This document shows, piece by piece, positions 34,966 to 45,534 of a stretch of 61,780 bases of DNA. Every line of letters begins with the position of its first letter. The first letter of the stretch is position 1. Under the pieces are notes generated by a model, which did no database searches, had not been told where the DNA came from, and saw nothing but the letters and a program-made list of their open reading frames with translations. The translations under genes were made by a program, and so were the position numbers. Source of the stretch: Mariprofundus sp. KV (GTDB lineage: Bacteria; Pseudomonadota; Zetaproteobacteria; Mariprofundales; Mariprofundaceae); the NCBI RefSeq assembly GCF_013387475.1, contig NZ_VWNB01000015.1, positions 1 through 61,780 on the forward strand, written 5' to 3'.

Positions 34966-36003
34966 TTAGCTGTAGTAGCCGATCATGCTCTCAAGAGAGC
35001 GTGCTTTGATCTTGGAAGCGTTACCCGCAGCACCGAATGCTTCAAAGCGTGCTTCGCAGATACCCTGCATTGCTGCTGTTGAGGCTTTCAGGAACTTGCG
35101 TGGGTCGAAGTTCGATGGGTTCTCAGCCAGGAACTTACGAACAGCACCGGTAGAAGCCATGCGAAGGTCTGTATCGATGTTCACTTTACGAACACCGGAC
35201 TTGATGCCTTCAACGATCTCTTCAACAGGAACACCATAAGTCTCGCCCATGTCGCCGCCGTACTCATTGATGGTAGCCAACCAATCCTGTGGAACAGAAG
35301 AGGAGCCATGCATGACCAGATGGGTGTTAGGCAGTTTAGCGTGGATTTCGCGGATGCGGTCAATACGCAGAACAGCGCCTGTTGGTGGCTTGGTGAATTT
35401 GTAAGCGCCATGAGAGGTGCCAATCGCGATAGCAAGCGCATCACAGCCGGTCTTCTCTACGAAGTCAGCAGCTTCATCAGGGTCGGTCAGCAGCATGTCC
35501 AGATCAAGTTTGCCCTCTGCGCCGTGGCCGTCTTCCTCGCCCATCATGCCGGTTTCCAGAGAACCCAGGCAGCCGAGCTCGCCCTCTACAGATACGCCGC
35601 CAGCGTGAGCCATGTCCACAACGGTCTTGGTCACTGCAACGTTGTACTCGTAAGAGGATGGGGTTTTACCATCAGCCATCAGAGAGCCATCCATCATTAC
35701 TGATGAGAAGCCGGACTGAATGGAGCGCAGACATACTGCTGGCTCAGAGCCGTGATCCTGATGCATAACAACAGGGATGTGTGGATACTGCTCAACTGCA
35801 GCAGAGATCAGATGACGCAGGAATGACTCGCCAGCGTATCCGCGTGCACCAGCAGAACCCTGCATGATGACCGGTGAATCGGTCTTGTCAGCAGCCTGCA
35901 TGATTGCATGAACCTGCTCCATGTTGTTGACGTTAAATGCCGGCATGCCGTAGCTGTTTTCAGCAGCATGATCCAGTAGTTGTCGCAATGAAATGAGTGC
36001 CAT
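34966..36003 (-). CDS. fba: Class II fructose-1,6-bisphosphate aldolase
   Basis: This zinc enzyme joins DHAP and GAP to fructose bisphosphate; in the Calvin cycle it also makes sedoheptulose bisphosphate. The 345-aa protein is of the CbbA-like class II type: [15 protein letters not shown], the zinc/catalytic motif [30 protein letters not shown] and the [12 protein letters not shown] phosphate site. It is the last gene of the cluster, 90 bp after pyk and followed by a terminator. Confidence 0.96.
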   Translation of the reverse strand: MALISLRQLLDHAAENSYGMPAFNVNNMEQVHAIMQAADKTDSPVIMQGSAGARGYAGESFLRHLISAAVEQYPHIPVVMHQDHGSEPAVCLRSIQSGFSSVMMDGSLMADGKTPSSYEYNVAVTKTVVDMAHAGGVSVEGELGCLGSLETGMMGEEDGHGAEGKLDLDMLLTDPDEAADFVEKTGCDALAIAIGTSHGAYKFTKPPTGAVLRIDRIREIHAKLPNTHLVMHGSSSVPQDWLATINEYGGDMGETYGVPVEEIVEGIKSGVRKVNIDTDLRMASTGAVRKFLAENPSNFDPRKFLKASTAAMQGICEARFEAFGAAGNASKIKARSLESMIGYYS

Positions 36004-36077
36004 TTCTTCCTCCTTATGTTTTAAACGGGTCTTAACCCCAAAAAAATACTTACCCTATACTTTGACCCTGACGAGTC

Positions 36078-36097
36078 CTGAAATCAATCGATTTCAG
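36078..36097 (-). repeat. Perfect hairpin at the end of pyk
   Basis: An 8-bp perfect inverted repeat (CTGAAATC/GATTTCAG, 4-base loop) overlaps the pyk stop codon at 36094-36096. It has no U-tract, so it is not a standard terminator; it could slow ribosomes or stabilise the pyk part of a joint message with fba. Confidence 0.6.
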
Positions 36098-37548
36098 TCG
36101 TTGAAGACTTCTCCTGCACGGACAATCTTCATTGTGTTTGTTCCACCAGCTTTGCCCATTGGTGTACCAAGCGTGAATATGACCAGGTCATCATTTTCAA
36201 CTAGTCCATCGTAGAGCATCATCGCTACGATATCGCGGGTTGCCTGTGGCGCATCCTTTTCACCATAATCGAGACTGACCGGTTTCGGGATAACATTTCT
36301 GAACAGGGTTACCCGACCTGCAGTTTCACCCAGCGGGGTTAACGCATAGATCGGCACCTTGGTCAGATGACGGGACATATACAGTACGGTGTTGCCACTC
36401 TGTGTGAATGAGGCAATGGCCGTGATCGGCATCATGTGTGATGCTTCCATGGCCTGACGTGCCATACACTCATCGATTGAGTGCGGCGGGAAACGAGGAT
36501 CACGTGTTGAGGAGGAGGGCAGAACCTTCTGCTTCTCTGTCTCGATACAGGTGCGATGCATCGCCTGCACAGCTTCAATCGGATATTTACCAGCCGCAGT
36601 TTCACCGGAGAGCATGATTGCATCAGTGCCATCGAGAACCGCATTGGCAACATCGTTAACCTCTGCTCGTGTTGGAATCGGATTTTCACACATCGATTCC
36701 ATCATCTGCGTTGCAACGATAACCGGAGTGTTGTGCTTGGGGGCTTCGCGCAGGATGCGTTTCTGCACCGGCGGTACAGCGGCATCACCGATCTCAACAC
36801 CAAGGTCACCACGGGCAACCATCACCACATCAGAAGCCTCAAGGATGCTGTCGAGATTCTCTACCGCTTCTGCACGTTCAACTTTTGCAACCAGACCGGC
36901 ATTGCTGCCTTCTGCACGCACCAGTGAACGGGCATACTCCATATCAGCACCGTCACGCGGGAAGGAGATTGCAATGTAGTCTACACCAATGGCGCAGGCC
37001 GTTTTGATATCTTCCTTATCCTTGTCGGTCAGGGCTGCAGCTGAAAGGCCACCACCGGCACGGTTAATGCCTTTGTTGTTGGAGAGTACGCCACCAACAA
37101 TAACGGTACAGTGAATCTCCTGTCCGATAATCTCATCTACATCCATGACAATCAGGCCATCATTGAGCAGCAGACGGGCACCGGGCACAACATCACCTAC
37201 AAGTTCCTTGTAGGTGAGTCCTACGCGTTCATCATCACCATCATCCAGGCCCAAAGCACCATCAATAATGTACTTCTGGCCTGGTTTCAGGAGTGTCTTG
37301 CCGTTTTTGTACTTGCCGATGCGGATCTTGGGGCCCTGCATGTCTGCCAGAATACCTACGCATACGCCGTTATTTTTGGCTGCAGTGCGTACACTTTCAG
37401 CACGCTTGCGGTGATCTTCAGCAGAGCCGTGTGAGAAGTTCAGACGAACAACGTTCACACCGGCTTTGATAAGCTTGTCCAGTACCTCCGGAGATTCAGA
37501 GGCCGGACCGAGTGTTGCTACAATTTTAGTTCTACGGAATTCAGTCAC
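36094..37548 (-). CDS. pyk: Pyruvate kinase
   Basis: Pyruvate kinase converts PEP and ADP to pyruvate and ATP. The 484-aa protein has RTKIVATLGPAS at the start, VRLNFSHGSAEDH, the B domain, MVARGDLGVEI, the switch region ATQMMESM, and SGETAAGKYPIEAV. The GTG start at 37548 directly follows the pgk stop with no gap, so its translation likely depends on pgk. The C-terminal domain appears complete. Confidence 0.96.
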   Translation of the reverse strand: MTEFRRTKIVATLGPASESPEVLDKLIKAGVNVVRLNFSHGSAEDHRKRAESVRTAAKNNGVCVGILADMQGPKIRIGKYKNGKTLLKPGQKYIIDGALGLDDGDDERVGLTYKELVGDVVPGARLLLNDGLIVMDVDEIIGQEIHCTVIVGGVLSNNKGINRAGGGLSAAALTDKDKEDIKTACAIGVDYIAISFPRDGADMEYARSLVRAEGSNAGLVAKVERAEAVENLDSILEASDVVMVARGDLGVEIGDAAVPPVQKRILREAPKHNTPVIVATQMMESMCENPIPTRAEVNDVANAVLDGTDAIMLSGETAAGKYPIEAVQAMHRTCIETEKQKVLPSSSTRDPRFPPHSIDECMARQAMEASHMMPITAIASFTQSGNTVLYMSRHLTKVPIYALTPLGETAGRVTLFRNVIPKPVSLDYGEKDAPQATRDIVAMMLYDGLVENDDLVIFTLGTPMGKAGGTNTMKIVRAGEVFND

Positions 37549-38727
37549 TTAAGCAGCTCTCTCCTCTAGCATGGTAACTGCTGGCAGTGCTTTGCCTTCC
37601 AGGAACTCAAGGAATGCACCACCACCGGTAGAGATATAGGAGACTTTGTCTGCAATATCGTATTTATCTACGGCTGCCAGCGTGTCACCACCACCTGCAA
37701 TTGAGAAACCTTTGGACTCTGCAATAGCCAGTGAGATGGTTTTGGTGCCTTCACCGAACTGATCGAATTCGAAAACGCCTACAGGGCCGTTCCAGACGAT
37801 GGTGCCGGCATTGCGGATGATCTCTGCCAGCGCTTCAGCTGAATCAGGGCCGATATCAAAGATCATGTCGTCATCCAGACACTCATCAGCAGCCTTCAGG
37901 GTTGCAGCAGCAGTAGGGGAGAACTCTTTGGCACAGACGATGTCAGTCGGTACAGGGATGCTACCGCCATTGGCTTCTGCAGCGGCAGTCAGACGTTTGC
38001 AGGTGTCAATCAGATCCGGCTCATAGAGGGATTTACCAACAGGGAAACCTGCTGCAGCGATAAAGGTGTTGGCGATACCACCGCCAACAACCAGCTGGTC
38101 CACTTTGGTGGAGAGTGATTCCAGTACAGTCAGTTTGGTAGAGACCTTGGAGCCACCAACGATTGCAACCATCGGGCGGGCAGGATTATCAAGGGCTTTG
38201 CCGAGCGCTTCCAGCTCACCAGCCAGCAGCGGGCCTGCACATGCAACAGGTGCGTAAACACCGGCGCCGTGAGTAGAGGCCTGAGCGCGGTGTGCGGTGC
38301 CGAATGCATCCATCACGTAGATGTCGCAGAGCGCAGCGTACTTCCTGGAGAGCTCTTCATTGTTCTTGCCTTCGCCAGCGTTGAAGCGGACGTTTTCCAG
38401 CAGTACGACTTCACCGTCAGCAACGTCGAAGCCACCATCAAGGTAGTCGCGGATCAGGCGAACAGGTTTACCCAGGAGGCCTGCGAGGTGATCTGCAACA
38501 GGCTGTAGAGAGTTCTCTTCGCTGAATTCGCCTTCAGTTGGACGGCCAACATGAGACATCAGCATAACCTTGGCGCCCGCATTGGCCGCGTGGGTGATAG
38601 TTGGCATTGATGCGCGAATACGGGCATCAGATGTTACTTTACCATCTTTAATCGGCACATTGAGGTCTTCGCGGATCAATACGCGCTTACCAGCAAGATC
38701 AAGGTCGGTCATTTTAATTACAGACAT
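37549..38727 (-). CDS. pgk: Phosphoglycerate kinase
   Basis: Pgk interconverts 3-phosphoglycerate and 1,3-bisphosphoglycerate, working in glycolysis and in the reductive direction of the Calvin cycle. The 392-aa protein has [13 protein letters not shown] at the start, [33 protein letters not shown] and the C-terminal [15 protein letters not shown]. It lies downstream of gap (171-bp gap) and is followed without spacing by pyk. Confidence 0.97.
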   Translation of the reverse strand: MSVIKMTDLDLAGKRVLIREDLNVPIKDGKVTSDARIRASMPTITHAANAGAKVMLMSHVGRPTEGEFSEENSLQPVADHLAGLLGKPVRLIRDYLDGGFDVADGEVVLLENVRFNAGEGKNNEELSRKYAALCDIYVMDAFGTAHRAQASTHGAGVYAPVACAGPLLAGELEALGKALDNPARPMVAIVGGSKVSTKLTVLESLSTKVDQLVVGGGIANTFIAAAGFPVGKSLYEPDLIDTCKRLTAAAEANGGSIPVPTDIVCAKEFSPTAAATLKAADECLDDDMIFDIGPDSAEALAEIIRNAGTIVWNGPVGVFEFDQFGEGTKTISLAIAESKGFSIAGGGDTLAAVDKYDIADKVSYISTGGGAFLEFLEGKALPAVTMLEERAA

Positions 38728-38865
38728 TCTCTACTCCTTTAAGATAAATAGATCACACCCTTATCAATCAGCATGACAAGGTAGTGACATTGGATTTAAC
38801 AACAACGTATGAACGTTTGTCGCTGCCAGCTTCTGCCTAAATAAAATAGAAGCGGGCAATGACAA

Positions 38866-38890
38866 ACGTGGGAGCTAAAAGCTCCCACGT
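38866..38890 (-). terminator. Hairpin after gap, possible weak terminator
   Basis: A perfect 11-bp stem (ACGTGGGAGCT/AGCTCCCACGT, 3-base loop) lies 9 bp after the gap stop. On the minus strand it is followed by only a short TTTG tract, so it may terminate poorly or protect the gap message from decay while some transcription continues into pgk. Confidence 0.65.
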
Positions 38891-38898
38891 CTATTTGA

Positions 38899-39924
<1,026 letters not shown>

Positions 39925-39948
39925 TTACTCTAAAGAAAACGTTTTGGA

Positions 39949-39993
39949 TTTTTCTGCCCCTCGACGACAATATATAGTCGAAAGGCAGAAAAA
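39949..39993. repeat. Long inverted repeat between tkt and gap
   Basis: Two stem blocks are nested: TTTTTCTGCC pairs with GGCAGAAAAA, and TCGAC pairs with GTCGA inside. Because the outer A/T runs are within the stem, neither strand gives the G+C stem followed by a T-tract expected of an intrinsic terminator. It may be an RNA processing or stabilising element or a regulator site. Confidence 0.7.
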
Positions 39994-40010
39994 GTCCAAT
40001 AAACGTTGAA

Positions 40011-41999
40011 TTATGCTACTTCGTTTACTGCAGCGATAACCGCTTCAGTGGTGATGCCAAACATTTTGAACAGCTCGCCAGCCGGAGCTGACTCACCAAA
40101 GGTGTCGATACCGATAACCTTACCGTTCAGACCAACATACTTCGCCCAGAAACCGGTAACACCAGCTTCAACAGCAACACGTGCAGTGACAGACGATGGC
40201 AGTACAGACTCTCTGTAGGCTGCATCCTGATTGTCGAATGCGTTGGTGGATGGCATCGATACAACACGAATGTTCTTATCTGATGCAGCCGCTGCTTCCA
40301 TAGCCAGCGATACTTCAGAGCCGGTTGCAATGATGATCACATCAGGGGTGCCGTTTGAGTCTTTCAGAATATAACCACCGCGTTCGATCAGTTTGATCTG
40401 CTCAGCAGTACGATCCTGATGTGGCAGGTTCTGACGTGAGAAGATCAGTGAAGTAGGGCCGGTCTGGTTCTTGATTGCAACTTTCCATGATACAGCTGAT
40501 TCAACTGCATCACATGGGCGCCATACATCCATGTTTGGAATCATGCGCAGGGTTGCAGTCTGCTCGACAGGCTGATGGGTTGGGCCATCTTCGCCCAGAC
40601 CGATGGAGTCATGGGTGAATACTTCGATATGGCGAACTTTCATCAGTGCAGCCATACGCAGTGCGTTACGTGCATACTCAGAGAACATCAGGAATGTAGC
40701 ACCGTAAGGTACAAAACCGCCGTGCAGGGCAACACCATTGATCATTGCAGCCATACCGAACTCACGCACACCGTAGTTGACGTAGTTACCGGCAGGATCT
40801 TTGATTACAGGTACTGCACCAGACCACAGGGTCAGGTTGGAACCGGCGAGGTCAGCAGAACCACCGAGGAACTCAGGGGTAATCTTGGCCAGGCCTTCAA
40901 TAGCGTTCTGTGAAGCTTTACGTGAAGCGATGGTTTCGCCTTTGGCAGCAACTTCAGCAATGAATGCGTCAGCGCCAGCATCCCAATCAGCAGAGAGCTC
41001 ATTGTTGATGCGGCGGGTGAACTCGGCGGCTTCAGCAGGGAACTCAGCAGCATAGGCAGCAAAGCGGGCTTCCCACTCAGATTCAGCAGCAGCGCCAGCC
41101 TCTTTGTTGTCCCAGCCAGCGTAAACATCGTCAGGGATTTCAAATGGCTCATATTCCCAGCCCAGCTCTTTGCGAACCAGTGCGATCTCATCGTGACCGA
41201 GAGCAGCGCCATGGCAGTCGTGTGTGCCAGAGAGGTTTGGAGAGCCGAAACCGATAATAGTTTTGCAGCAGATCATGGTAGGTTTGTCGCTCTCTGCCTT
41301 GGCAGTTTCGATAGCCTGTCTGATCTCTTCTGCATCGTGGCCATCAACACCGCGAATCACCTGCCAGCCGTATGCTTCAAAACGGCCCGGAGTATCATCA
41401 GAGAACCAGCCTTCAACATGTCCGTCAATTGAGATGCCGTTGTCATCCCAGAATGCGATCAGCTTGCCCAGACCCAGTGTGCCGGCCAGTGAACATGCCT
41501 CATGAGAGATGCCTTCCATCAGGCAGCCATCACCAAGGAATACGTAGGTGTTGTGGTCAACAATGGTGTGTCCTGGTTTGTTGAACTGGGCTGCCAGAGT
41601 CTTCTCAGCCAGTGCCATGCCGACACCGTTGGTGATGCCCTGGCCCAGAGGGCCGGTAGTGGTCTCAACACCAGGTGCATAACCGTACTCAGGGTGACCC
41701 GGAGTGCGTGAGTGTAGCTGACGGAACTGTTTCAGATCTTCAATACCGAGATCGTAGCCGGTCAGGTGCAGCAGGGAGTAGATCAGCATAGAGCCGTGAC
41801 CATTAGAGAGGATGAAGCGGTCACGATCAGCCCATTTCGGGTTGGTCGGGTTGTGCTTCATGTAGTCGTTCCAAAGTACTTCGGCGATATCTGCCATGCC
41901 CATTGGAGCGCCCGGATGTCCGGAATTTGCTTTCTGAACGCCATCCATTGCGAGTGCGCGAACGGCATTGGCGAGGTGTCTACGGCTGCTATTACTCAT
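40011..41999 (-). CDS. tkt: Transketolase
   Basis: Transketolase moves two-carbon units between sugar phosphates using thiamine diphosphate. The 662-aa protein has the expected landmarks: [11 protein letters not shown], the ThDP-binding [14 protein letters not shown], the pyrimidine domain entry [15 protein letters not shown], and the C-terminal domain with [14 protein letters not shown]. It lies between glpX and gap in the carbon cluster, where it would serve the regeneration phase of the Calvin cycle or the pentose phosphate pathway. Confidence 0.97.
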   Translation of the reverse strand: MSNSSRRHLANAVRALAMDGVQKANSGHPGAPMGMADIAEVLWNDYMKHNPTNPKWADRDRFILSNGHGSMLIYSLLHLTGYDLGIEDLKQFRQLHSRTPGHPEYGYAPGVETTTGPLGQGITNGVGMALAEKTLAAQFNKPGHTIVDHNTYVFLGDGCLMEGISHEACSLAGTLGLGKLIAFWDDNGISIDGHVEGWFSDDTPGRFEAYGWQVIRGVDGHDAEEIRQAIETAKAESDKPTMICCKTIIGFGSPNLSGTHDCHGAALGHDEIALVRKELGWEYEPFEIPDDVYAGWDNKEAGAAAESEWEARFAAYAAEFPAEAAEFTRRINNELSADWDAGADAFIAEVAAKGETIASRKASQNAIEGLAKITPEFLGGSADLAGSNLTLWSGAVPVIKDPAGNYVNYGVREFGMAAMINGVALHGGFVPYGATFLMFSEYARNALRMAALMKVRHIEVFTHDSIGLGEDGPTHQPVEQTATLRMIPNMDVWRPCDAVESAVSWKVAIKNQTGPTSLIFSRQNLPHQDRTAEQIKLIERGGYILKDSNGTPDVIIIATGSEVSLAMEAAAASDKNIRVVSMPSTNAFDNQDAAYRESVLPSSVTARVAVEAGVTGFWAKYVGLNGKVIGIDTFGESAPAGELFKMFGITTEAVIAAVNEVA

Positions 42000-42141
42000 A
42001 TGCTATCTTCCCCTTATATATGTTTAGAGTTGTGCTGGCGAATAGTTGCAGATGCAACTGTTCGTGCCAAATCAGTAGTTATTATTTTTTTCATAAGCTG
42101 AGCTTATGATGGTTGTTTAATGACTAAGAATTATTTAGTGA

Positions 42142-43095
42142 TCAAACGTGCAGTGTGGTCTGGACTCGACGGATGTTACCGACAGAGCCGGAGAGCACCA
42201 CCGTATCAGTGGTCATGTAGCGACCATCGGCATCAGCGCCAACCTTGACGTGGTGACAATATGCGCCACTGGTCAGGCCTGTTGCAACAAACATGCAGTC
42301 ATCAGAGGTGATCAGTTCATCGCGGGTGATGATGCGCTTGGTGTCGATTCCCTCTTCTTCACATAGCTTAATCTCAAAATCTTTCTGAGGCGCCATGCGA
42401 CCGAACATCTCCGCACCCATTGCGCGGGCTGCACAGGCAGTCACAATGCCTTCAGGCGTGCCGCCGATGCCGAACAGCGCATCAGAACCCATGTTCAATA
42501 CAGCCTGAATGGCACCGTTCACGTCGCCATCTGTAGCCAGACGAACCTTGGCTCCGCATGCATAAACTTCCTGAATCATCTCTTTGTGACGAGGCTTGTC
42601 GAGGATGAATACGCGGATCTCTCTGATGTCTTTGCCCAGTGCTTTAGCAAGTGCGTGCAGACGATCTGCTACCGGTGCTTCAGGATCAATTTTGCCGCGT
42701 GCTGCTTTTGGATACACCTGCTTGTCCATATAGAAGCATGAACCCGGACGGTACATGGTGCCTGCAGGTGCTGCTGCCAGCGTTACGATTGAACCAGGCA
42801 TATCTTTAGCGAAGAGGTTGGTGCCCTCAATCGGGTCAACGGCGATATCAACACCGATACCTTCACCCGTGCCGACAGGTTCATCGTCATACAGAGCAGG
42901 GGCTTCATCTTTAGCGCCTTCGCCGATAACAATAACACCTTTCATCTTCACCTGATTAATGCGCTCGCGCATGGCATCCACTGCCAGGCCGTCGCCCTCA
43001 TCTTTCTGTCCAGAGCCTACAAATGGGGCACAAGCGCGGGCTGCTGCCTCACACACTTCCACCAGATCAATCTTAAGATCGCAAACGCTTCCCAT
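42142..43095 (-). CDS. glpX: Class II fructose-1,6-bisphosphatase (GlpX type)
   Basis: This lithium-sensitive type phosphatase removes the C1 phosphate of fructose bisphosphate, and some relatives also act on sedoheptulose bisphosphate. The 317-aa protein has VIGEGAKDEAPALYDDE, the metal site VDPIEGTNLFA, and GIGGTPEGIVTACAARA. It begins the cluster, 142 bp upstream of tkt on the same strand. A separate phosphofructokinase gene is encoded divergently nearby, so both directions of this step are represented. Confidence 0.96.
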   Translation of the reverse strand: MGSVCDLKIDLVEVCEAAARACAPFVGSGQKDEGDGLAVDAMRERINQVKMKGVIVIGEGAKDEAPALYDDEPVGTGEGIGVDIAVDPIEGTNLFAKDMPGSIVTLAAAPAGTMYRPGSCFYMDKQVYPKAARGKIDPEAPVADRLHALAKALGKDIREIRVFILDKPRHKEMIQEVYACGAKVRLATDGDVNGAIQAVLNMGSDALFGIGGTPEGIVTACAARAMGAEMFGRMAPQKDFEIKLCEEEGIDTKRIITRDELITSDDCMFVATGLTSGAYCHHVKVGADADGRYMTTDTVVLSGSVGNIRRVQTTLHV

Positions 43096-43218
43096 GTTTC
43101 CCCCTCATAAAATACAAAGACGCTAAAATTTTAGCAACCGCACACTAGCTGTTTTTTCGGTAAAATGCGACCCCAAATGGAGTGAGTAAAAAAGTACTTT
43201 ATATATATAGTAGATTCA

Positions 43219-44010
43219 CTATCGCAGCTGCTGTTTTAGCTCATCCTGAAGGGAACGGCTGCAAGTGGCCAGAATGGGGGAGGAGAGAGAAGAGGTCGGA
43301 AATAGTTCTGTTGCGGAAAAATCGCCGACACAGCACCCCGCCTCAGATGCCAGCAGTGAGCCAGCGGCAAAGTCCCACAGTTTTTCGCCTCCGTGGATAA
43401 TAAACTGGCCGCGTCCGGCGGCAAGCCATGCCCACTCCAATGCGCAGCTGCCGACATTGCGCTGGCTACGATAGATCTTTTCAGTTGCCAGGCGGCAGGC
43501 GATCTCTCTCTGCAGCCGTTTGAAATCGATAAAGCCGACGCTGTTGCTCAGCACGTTCTCTTCTGAGCAGTGGATGGGCTGGCCATTCAGTGAGGCGCCG
43601 CCACCGAGACAGGCGGTAAAGGTCTCTGAACGCACCGGGTCATGGATGCAGGCGAGCTCAGTATGGCCGTTTCTGATCAGGGCCAGTGAGATTGAGAAGC
43701 CCGGGAAGGAGGTCGCAAAGTTGGTGGTGCCATCAAGCGGATCAAGGCACCAGAATGCTCCGCCTCTCTGCTGCAGGCAGCTTAACTGCTCTGCCTGGCT
43801 CATCTCTTCACCAAGAAAACCGATCATCGGGTCGATTTTAAGCAGTTCCTGTTCGATAAAGTGCTGACAGGCCAGATCGGTCTCGGTCACCACAGAACCG
43901 TCAGCTTTACTTGTTGCCTGCACAGAGCGTGCATAGGCGGGCATAATAATCTCCCTGCCTGCTCTGATCAGGATGGCGGATAACTGCGCCAGTTGCTGCT
44001 TAAAGGTCAT
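43219..44010 (-). CDS. Inositol monophosphatase family protein
   Basis: A 263-aa metal-dependent phosphatase. Motifs are FLGEEMSQAE, the WCLDPLDGTTNFATSFP metal site, and the second signature WDFAAGSLLASEAG. Family members act on inositol phosphate, histidinol phosphate, PAP or fructose bisphosphate, and the sequence does not decide. AAGGAAGG lies 6 bases before ATG 44010 and directly abuts the in-frame ATG 44016, so the former is chosen. It is divergent from the PFK gene. Confidence 0.88.
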   Translation of the reverse strand: MTFKQQLAQLSAILIRAGREIIMPAYARSVQATSKADGSVVTETDLACQHFIEQELLKIDPMIGFLGEEMSQAEQLSCLQQRGGAFWCLDPLDGTTNFATSFPGFSISLALIRNGHTELACIHDPVRSETFTACLGGGASLNGQPIHCSEENVLSNSVGFIDFKRLQREIACRLATEKIYRSQRNVGSCALEWAWLAAGRGQFIIHGGEKLWDFAAGSLLASEAGCCVGDFSATELFPTSSLSSPILATCSRSLQDELKQQLR

Positions 44011-44111
44011 GTTCATCCTTCCTTGGATTGATATCAGTAGTCTGTAAAAAGAGGGGTGTCATGCAGCCCATAAGTCGCTATTATGCCGTGCCAATCATAG
44101 GAGGGCTAATC

Positions 44112-45296
44112 ATGGCTTTGAAAGGTAAGATGGTGATCGGACAGTCGGGTGGACCGACGGCAGTCATTAATCAGTCGCTGGTAGGTGCTGTACTGGCGGC
44201 AAGAAAGCAGTCCGACATTACAGGTATCCTTGGTGCGCACCACGGTATTGCCGGTATTATGAAGGAAGATTTCATCGACCTGACGACACAGAGTGATGAA
44301 GAGCTTGAAGTTGTTGCGGCTACGCCTGCCGCCGGCCTGGGTTCGGTACGTCTGAAACCCGGCAGGGCAGAGTGCGAGCGCGTTTTTGAAGTGTTTAAAA
44401 AGCATGATGTACGTTACTTCTTCTATATTGGTGGTAACGATTCAGCAGAAACCGCCCATATTATCGCCGAGATGGCCAAAGAGGCGAACTACGACTTCTG
44501 CACTATCCATATTCCTAAAACCATTGATAACGATCTTCGTGTCACCGACCACTGCCCGGGTTTTGCGTCAGCGGCTAAGTTTGTAGCGCTGGCCTTCATG
44601 GGTGATGATCGTGATAACGCAGCCCTTGCCGGTGTTAAGATCAACGTGGTGATGGGGCGTGATGCCGGTTTCCTGACTGCTGCATCGGCACTGGCGCGTC
44701 AGGATGAGGGTGATGGTCCGCATCTGATCTATGTACCTGAGCGCACCTTTGATGTGGCCAAGTTCCAGGCTGATGTGAAAGCAACCATGGCCAAATATGG
44801 TCGCTGCGTGGTGGCTGTATCAGAAGGTATTACCAATGCTGCCGGTGAACCTGTGATGACCTCGGGTGAGCGTGACTCTCACGGTAACCTGCAGCTCTCC
44901 GGTACAGGCGCGCTGGGTGATTTTCTCTCATCCAAGGTGAAAGAGGCCTATGCAGGCGAGTCGGTACGTGTGCGTGCTGATACCTTCGGTTACCTGCAGC
45001 GCAGCTTTCCGACCATTGTCTCTGAAGTCGATGCCCGTGAAGCGCGTATGGTCGGTGAGTTTGGTGTCAATCACGCCGTGGCAAATGCTGAGCCGGGTTC
45101 TGTAGCGATTCGCAGGCTCTCCAGTGTACCTTATAGCAGTGAGTGCTTTATCACGCCGCTCTCTACTGTTGCACGCGAAGCAACCGAGCTGAAAGATGAG
45201 TACATCAACGAGGCTGGTAATGATGTCACTCAGGCCTGGATCGATTATGCTGCACCACTGGTAGGTGAAATGCCGAAGATGGGTAAACTCTGCTGA
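44112..45296 (+). CDS. pfp: Probable PPi-dependent 6-phosphofructokinase
   Basis: A 394-aa PFK-family enzyme phosphorylating fructose-6-phosphate. The motif PKTIDND has Lys where ATP-dependent enzymes usually have Gly (PGTIDND), and the phosphate-donor motif is GGNDS rather than GGDGS; both point to pyrophosphate as donor, which makes the step reversible. FSIGQSGGPTAVIN-like N-terminus (VIGQSGGPTAVIN here) is typical. AGGAGGG precedes ATG 44112, so the 28 extra upstream codons are rejected. A terminator follows. Confidence 0.85.
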   Translation: MALKGKMVIGQSGGPTAVINQSLVGAVLAARKQSDITGILGAHHGIAGIMKEDFIDLTTQSDEELEVVAATPAAGLGSVRLKPGRAECERVFEVFKKHDVRYFFYIGGNDSAETAHIIAEMAKEANYDFCTIHIPKTIDNDLRVTDHCPGFASAAKFVALAFMGDDRDNAALAGVKINVVMGRDAGFLTAASALARQDEGDGPHLIYVPERTFDVAKFQADVKATMAKYGRCVVAVSEGITNAAGEPVMTSGERDSHGNLQLSGTGALGDFLSSKVKEAYAGESVRVRADTFGYLQRSFPTIVSEVDAREARMVGEFGVNHAVANAEPGSVAIRRLSSVPYSSECFITPLSTVAREATELKDEYINEAGNDVTQAWIDYAAPLVGEMPKMGKLC

Positions 45297-45318
45297 TATA
45301 AGATCAGGTCTCAAATGA

Positions 45319-45349
45319 GAAAGGGCTGCCATTCGGTGGCCCTTTTTTA
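45319..45349 (+). terminator. Terminator of the PFK gene
   Basis: A stem of about 10-12 bp (AAGGGCTGCC with GGTGGCCCTT, including G-T pairs) with loop ATTC is followed by a T6 run. It lies 23 bp after the PFK stop. The remaining gap to 45534 shows no gene. Confidence 0.88.
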
Positions 45350-45534
45350 TTGCGCAGGATCGGGTCGGATCAGGTTTATTGAAACTAACCAATTGCAATA
45401 AAAGGATAAGATTTCTAAGTATGGGCGATACAAGGGCTTAGAGGCATTTTTTGGTGGTGAAAAGCAGCCTCTATGGTTCAGGCTCATTATGAGTCCGGAG
45501 TTGTCATGGTTGCCGCTAACCTCAAGGGATCATT

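Noticed and set aside
39949-39993. Intrinsic terminator of tkt
   Set aside because: A and T runs are inside the stem; no free T-tract follows on either strand.
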